From Streptomyces sp. NBC_01267 (GTDB lineage: Bacteria > Actinomycetota > Actinomycetes > Streptomycetales > Streptomycetaceae): 64,000 nt of DNA. The notes below the pieces were generated by a model. The model was not told the DNA's origin, made no database searches, and saw only the letters and a list, made by a program, of their open reading frames with translations. Numbering within the stretch: position 1 is the first letter of the stretch; each line of letters begins with the position of its first letter. The DNA is taken from positions 1,074,501 through 1,138,500 of the forward strand of contig NZ_CP108455.1 in assembly GCF_036241575.1 (NCBI RefSeq). Direction: 5' to 3'. Shown piece after piece: positions 61,467 to 64,000 of this stretch. The translations under genes and the position numbers were made by a program.

Positions 61467-62194
61467 TTGGAGTCCTCGGGGCTGCGTGCGGTGTGGGCGG
61501 CGAGCTCGTTCTCGGCGGCGACGACCGCGAGTTCACGCTCCAGTTGGCGGTCCAGGTTCAGCAGCCGGGCGCCATGGATGACGAAGGCGCAGACCGCGGA
61601 GGGAATGGCCCACAGCGCCAGACTCAGCGGTTCCAGGTGCTGGTTGTAGGTCGAGTTCACGAACCCGGTGATCAGCAGGATCGAGCCGATGGCTATGAAA
61701 CAGTCCTCGCCGAAGAAGACGCCGACGGTGTCGGCGCCGGAGGCGTGCGAGCGGATCTTCTCCCGCAGCCGCTGCGGCAGCGGTCCCCCCGCCTTGGCCT
61801 CGGCAGCCGCCTCGGCCATCGGGGCGATCAGCGGACGCACGCTCTGCGCCGGGCCGCCGATGCTGGTCAGCCCCACGGAAGCGGTGAGCTGGCGGATGAG
61901 CAGATAGAGCGCGAGAAAGCGGCCGGTCGTCAGCTTGCCGAGCTTCCCGATGAGGCTGCGTGCCTGCTCCTGGAGGCCGTAGCGCTCCAGCAGCCCGATG
62001 ACCGGCAGCGTGATGACGAATACGGTCACCGAACGGGCCGAGGCGAAGTTGTTGCCGAACGCGGCCAGCACTTCCTGCGGGGACAGTTTGCCGAGCAGTC
62101 CGGTCACGATGCCGGCTGCTCCCACCACGAGGAGGGGGTTGCGGCGCGTGGCGAATCCGAGGATCACCACGAGCACGCCGAGGAGAACGATCAC
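61463..62194 (-). CDS. DUF969 membrane protein (putative transporter subunit)
   Basis: A 243-aa integral membrane protein of the DUF969 family with several hydrophobic helices (MIVLLGVLVVILGFATRRNP; FVITLPVIGLLERYGLQEQA). A conserved loop GLTSIGGPAQSVRPLIAPMA is followed by VGVFFGEDCFIAIGSILLIT. First gene of the operon with DUF979 and DUF2891. A TTGTTCAACAA palindrome lies 74-86 bp upstream of its start, matching the site in front of pxpA. Confidence 0.88.
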   Translation of the reverse strand: MIVLLGVLVVILGFATRRNPLLVVGAAGIVTGLLGKLSPQEVLAAFGNNFASARSVTVFVITLPVIGLLERYGLQEQARSLIGKLGKLTTGRFLALYLLIRQLTASVGLTSIGGPAQSVRPLIAPMAEAAAEAKAGGPLPQRLREKIRSHASGADTVGVFFGEDCFIAIGSILLITGFVNSTYNQHLEPLSLALWAIPSAVCAFVIHGARLLNLDRQLERELAVVAAENELAAHTARSPEDSK

Positions 62195-62267
62195 GCGTCG
62201 GCCTTCTTCCGCGCATGGACCTTGCGGTCCCGGTCAGACGGGGGGATGCTGCGCGAGACCCTAGGTG

Positions 62268-62280
62268 ATTGTTCAACAAA
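62268..62280. promoter_or_regulatory. GntR-type operator upstream of the DUF969 operon
   Basis: ATTGTTCAACAAA contains the perfect palindrome TTGTT-C-AACAA (62269-62279). It is essentially the same as the site at 63193-63205 and is located in the promoter region of the DUF969-DUF979-DUF2891 operon. Confidence 0.65.
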
Positions 62281-62375
62281 CGCACAAGAGACGTCGATCA
62301 CAGAACGGACGGCAGGAGCCGTACGGGGCGTCCGGCGCCCGAAGTCTCACACCGCCGACCCCGTGCGCACCGCCC

Positions 62376-63089
62376 TCACTCGGCCGCGAGCCGCTGCGCG
62401 TACGCCTCGGCGAGCTGACGGCGGGAGTCCTCCAGATAGAAACCCAGCATGCGTTCGGCGCCTGCCGCGTCCCCCGCGGCCAGCCGGTCCACGAGCTCGC
62501 GGTTCCGGGTGAGATACGGCTCGTGGAAACGGCGCGGGTCCGCCATCACGTGGAAGGCCAGCCGCAGCTCGGCCAGCACATTGCCCATCAGCTCGTTCAC
62601 CCGGGGACTGCCGGCCAGCCCCGCCAGCGCCTGGTGGAAGCGGATGTTGGCGGTCGAGCAGGCCGCCCAGTCGTCCACCGCGGCGGCCCGCTCACCGGTG
62701 GCCACCGCGGCTTCGGCCGCTTCCAGCGCGTACGGCGGCTCCCCCAGCGCCCGTAGCGCCGCGCACTCGACCAGCAGCCTGACCTGGTAGATGTCCACCA
62801 GGTCCGCCACCGCGAGCACCCGGACGAAAACCCCTTTGTTGAGCCGGTGTTCGAGCAGCCGCTCATGGGTGAGCAGTCGGAACGCCTCCCGCAGCGTGTT
62901 CCGGGAAACGGCGAGCGCACCGCTGAGGCTCTCCTCGGAGAGCCTGCTCCCGGGCGGGAAGTACCCCTCGGTGATCCGTTCCCGGAGGACGGAGGCGACC
63001 CGCTCCGCCGTGCCCGCTCCGGCCAGGGCGGCGCCGTCCGCCGCCAGTTCGGTGAGGTCCGGAACAACCCGGCCCGATGTCTCCGCCAT
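62376..63089 (-). CDS. GntR-family regulator, FCD (FadR-like) subgroup
   Basis: A 237-aa repressor-type protein. The N-terminal winged HTH (about residues 28-95) reads ASVLRERITEGYFPPGSRLS, EESLSGALAVSRNTLREAFR and LLTHERLLEHRLNKGVFVR. The C-terminal all-helical FCD ligand domain has metal-site-type residues (ANIRFHQALAGLAGSPRVNE). It is divergent from pxpA, with a TTGTTGAACAA palindrome in between and a second copy before the DUF969 operon. It is therefore the likely regulator of both units, perhaps responding to 5-oxoproline or glutamate. Start at the ATG 63089. Confidence 0.92.
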   Translation of the reverse strand: MAETSGRVVPDLTELAADGAALAGAGTAERVASVLRERITEGYFPPGSRLSEESLSGALAVSRNTLREAFRLLTHERLLEHRLNKGVFVRVLAVADLVDIYQVRLLVECAALRALGEPPYALEAAEAAVATGERAAAVDDWAACSTANIRFHQALAGLAGSPRVNELMGNVLAELRLAFHVMADPRRFHEPYLTRNRELVDRLAAGDAAGAERMLGFYLEDSRRQLAEAYAQRLAAE

Positions 63090-63192
63090 GCCCGACCCCT
63101 GTTCCTCCGCCGCTCGCCGCGCGCCGCCCTCGGGGCGGCCGGGCCAAGTCAATCGCAGGAGCGCGACCGCTCCCAAGCCAACCCCTTGTCAG

Positions 63193-63205
63193 ATTGTTGA
63201 ACAAT
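63193..63205. promoter_or_regulatory. GntR-type operator between gntR and pxpA
   Basis: ATTGTTGAACAAT is a perfect 13-bp palindrome in the divergent spacer, 17 bp before pxpA and 104 bp before the regulator start. It could control both. Confidence 0.75.
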
Positions 63206-63221
63206 TCGTTAGCGTGCGCAT

Positions 63222-63974
63222 GTGATGGACCTCAATGCGGATCTCGGTGAAGGCTTCGGACGGTGGAAGCTCACCGATGACGACGCCCTGCTTTCCTGCG
63301 TGACGAGCGCCAACGTCGCCTGCGGTTTCCACGCGGGCGACGCCTCGGTGATGCGCCGGGTGTGCGAGACGGCCGCCGCCCGCGGTGTTCGGATCGGCGC
63401 CCATGTCGGGTACCGGGATCTCGCCGGTTTCGGACGGCGTTCCATGGAGGTACCGCCCGCCGAGCTGGCCGCCGAGGTCGCCTACCAGATCGGCGCGCTG
63501 CGCGTCTTCGCCGAGGCCGCCGGGTCGGTCGTCTCGTACGTGAAGCCGCACGGCGCCCTCTACAACCGCACCGTCCGGGACGAGACCCAGGCCGCGGCGG
63601 TGGTCGAAGGCGTGCTGCTGGCCGGTGGCTCTCCCGCCGTGCTCGGGCTGCCCGGTTCGCAGCTGCTCGCGCACGCGTCGGCCGCGGGGCTCGACGCCGT
63701 CGAGGAAGCCTTCGCCGACCGTGCGTACACCCGGCAGGGCACCCTCGTACCGCGCGGCGAGCCCGACGCGGTCGTCCATGACGCCCCTGCCGTCGTCCGC
63801 CGTGCGGTCGGCATGGCGGTCGACCGCGCCGTCACCGCCGCCGACGGCAGCCGGATCCCGGTCGGGGCCCGGTCCCTGTGCGTGCACGGCGACTCCCCCG
63901 GCGCCGCGGAGCTGGCCCGCCGGGTCAGAGCAGCCCTGGAAGCAGCCGGCGTCACCGTCCGGGCGTTCGCATGA
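63222..63974 (+). CDS. pxpA: 5-oxoprolinase subunit A (LamB/YcsF family)
   Basis: A 250-aa protein of the ATP-dependent 5-oxoprolinase complex PxpABC, which opens 5-oxoproline to glutamate. The signature residues are present: MDLNADLGEGFGRW at the N-terminus, VACGFHAGDASVMRRVCETA, IGAHVGYRDLAGFGRRSMEV, YVKPHGALYN and CVHGDSPGAAELARRVR. GTG at 63222 gives the usual MxDLNADLGE start; ATG at 63225 is possible. No clear ribosome binding site is seen, so a leaderless mRNA starting near the operator is possible. It overlaps the next start (ATGA). Confidence 0.95.
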   Translation: MMDLNADLGEGFGRWKLTDDDALLSCVTSANVACGFHAGDASVMRRVCETAAARGVRIGAHVGYRDLAGFGRRSMEVPPAELAAEVAYQIGALRVFAEAAGSVVSYVKPHGALYNRTVRDETQAAAVVEGVLLAGGSPAVLGLPGSQLLAHASAAGLDAVEEAFADRAYTRQGTLVPRGEPDAVVHDAPAVVRRAVGMAVDRAVTAADGSRIPVGARSLCVHGDSPGAAELARRVRAALEAAGVTVRAFA

Positions 63975-64000
63975 GCGGCCGGGACGACGTCCGGGTCCTG
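63971..64000 (+). CDS. pxpB: Probable 5-oxoprolinase subunit B, first codons only
   Basis: An ATG overlapping the pxpA stop by 4 bp opens a frame (MSGRDDVRVL) that runs to the window edge. The position directly after pxpA is that of pxpB (allophanate hydrolase subunit 1 family). Too little sequence is present to recognise the family, so the call rests on context. Confidence 0.5.
   Translation, partial: MSGRDDVRVL

Overview
The window is about 70% GC or higher, uses strongly GC-biased third codon positions, has many GTG starts, overlapping ATGA/GTGA gene junctions and twin-arginine or lipoprotein exported enzymes. Together with the gene families present this points to a Streptomyces (Actinomycetota) chromosome. 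From memory, the order CbxX-type ATPase, rib/his genes, then sigma factor, guaB1, rpe, rsmB, fmt, priA resembles the S. coelicolor SCO14xx region; this was not checked by search. No tRNA, rRNA, CRISPR array or intact insertion sequence was recognised.

Layout. 1-2.3 kb: the N-terminal part of a membrane-anchored molybdopterin oxidoreductase, a frameshifted tyrosine-integrase relic, and an exported C39-type peptidase. 2.3-8.4 kb: a small P-loop kinase, a candidate small RNA with a strong terminator, a CbxX/EccA-type AAA ATPase and two CNNM/CBS membrane proteins. 7.9-14.1 kb: a riboflavin operon (ribD, ribE, ribM, ribBA, ribH) headed by a clear FMN riboswitch and continuing without an obvious break into hisE, hisG and a PH-domain membrane protein. 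14.2-22.1 kb: a ROK regulator divergent from an MFS exporter with a palindromic operator between them, an alginate-lyase-family protein with its own palindrome, a uracil/xanthine permease, a DUF5995 protein and an F420-type oxidoreductase.

22.1-42.0 kb is the main accessory region: a divergent catabolic locus around an IclR regulator. One arm (minus) encodes a class-III aminotransferase, an enolase-superfamily dehydratase, an amidohydrolase-2 lactonase-like enzyme, an SDR dehydrogenase, a Tat-exported beta-helix protein and a GNAT acetyltransferase. The other arm (plus) encodes a paralogous beta-helix protein, a Gfo/Idh/MocA dehydrogenase, a sugar ABC importer (binding protein and two permeases, no ATPase), an NAD-epimerase/dehydratase, a DHDPS-like aldolase, a D-2-hydroxyacid dehydrogenase and a fumarylacetoacetate hydrolase-fold enzyme. 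The set fits extracellular attack on a polysaccharide followed by non-phosphorylative oxidation of a sugar acid. The two beta-helix genes share about 610 bp of nearly identical DNA at their 5' ends, in inverted orientation on either side of the regulator and the minus arm.

42.0-45.2 kb: a DavB-like amino-acid 2-monooxygenase, a DavA-like amidase and an Lrp/AsnC regulator, apparently an amino-acid oxygenase pathway. 45.4-59.3 kb is mostly core: an anti-sigma-type ATPase, a SigB/F-family sigma factor, a GuaB1-type protein, an SDR-DUF2867 protein with photolyase, a SorC-type regulator, rpe, rsmB, fmt, a small HTH protein and an actinobacterial PriA with degenerate helicase motifs. 59.3-64.0 kb: DUF969, DUF979 and DUF2891 genes, a GntR regulator and the start of a 5-oxoprolinase operon (pxpA, pxpB). 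The same TTGTTnAACAA palindrome lies in front of both transcription units.
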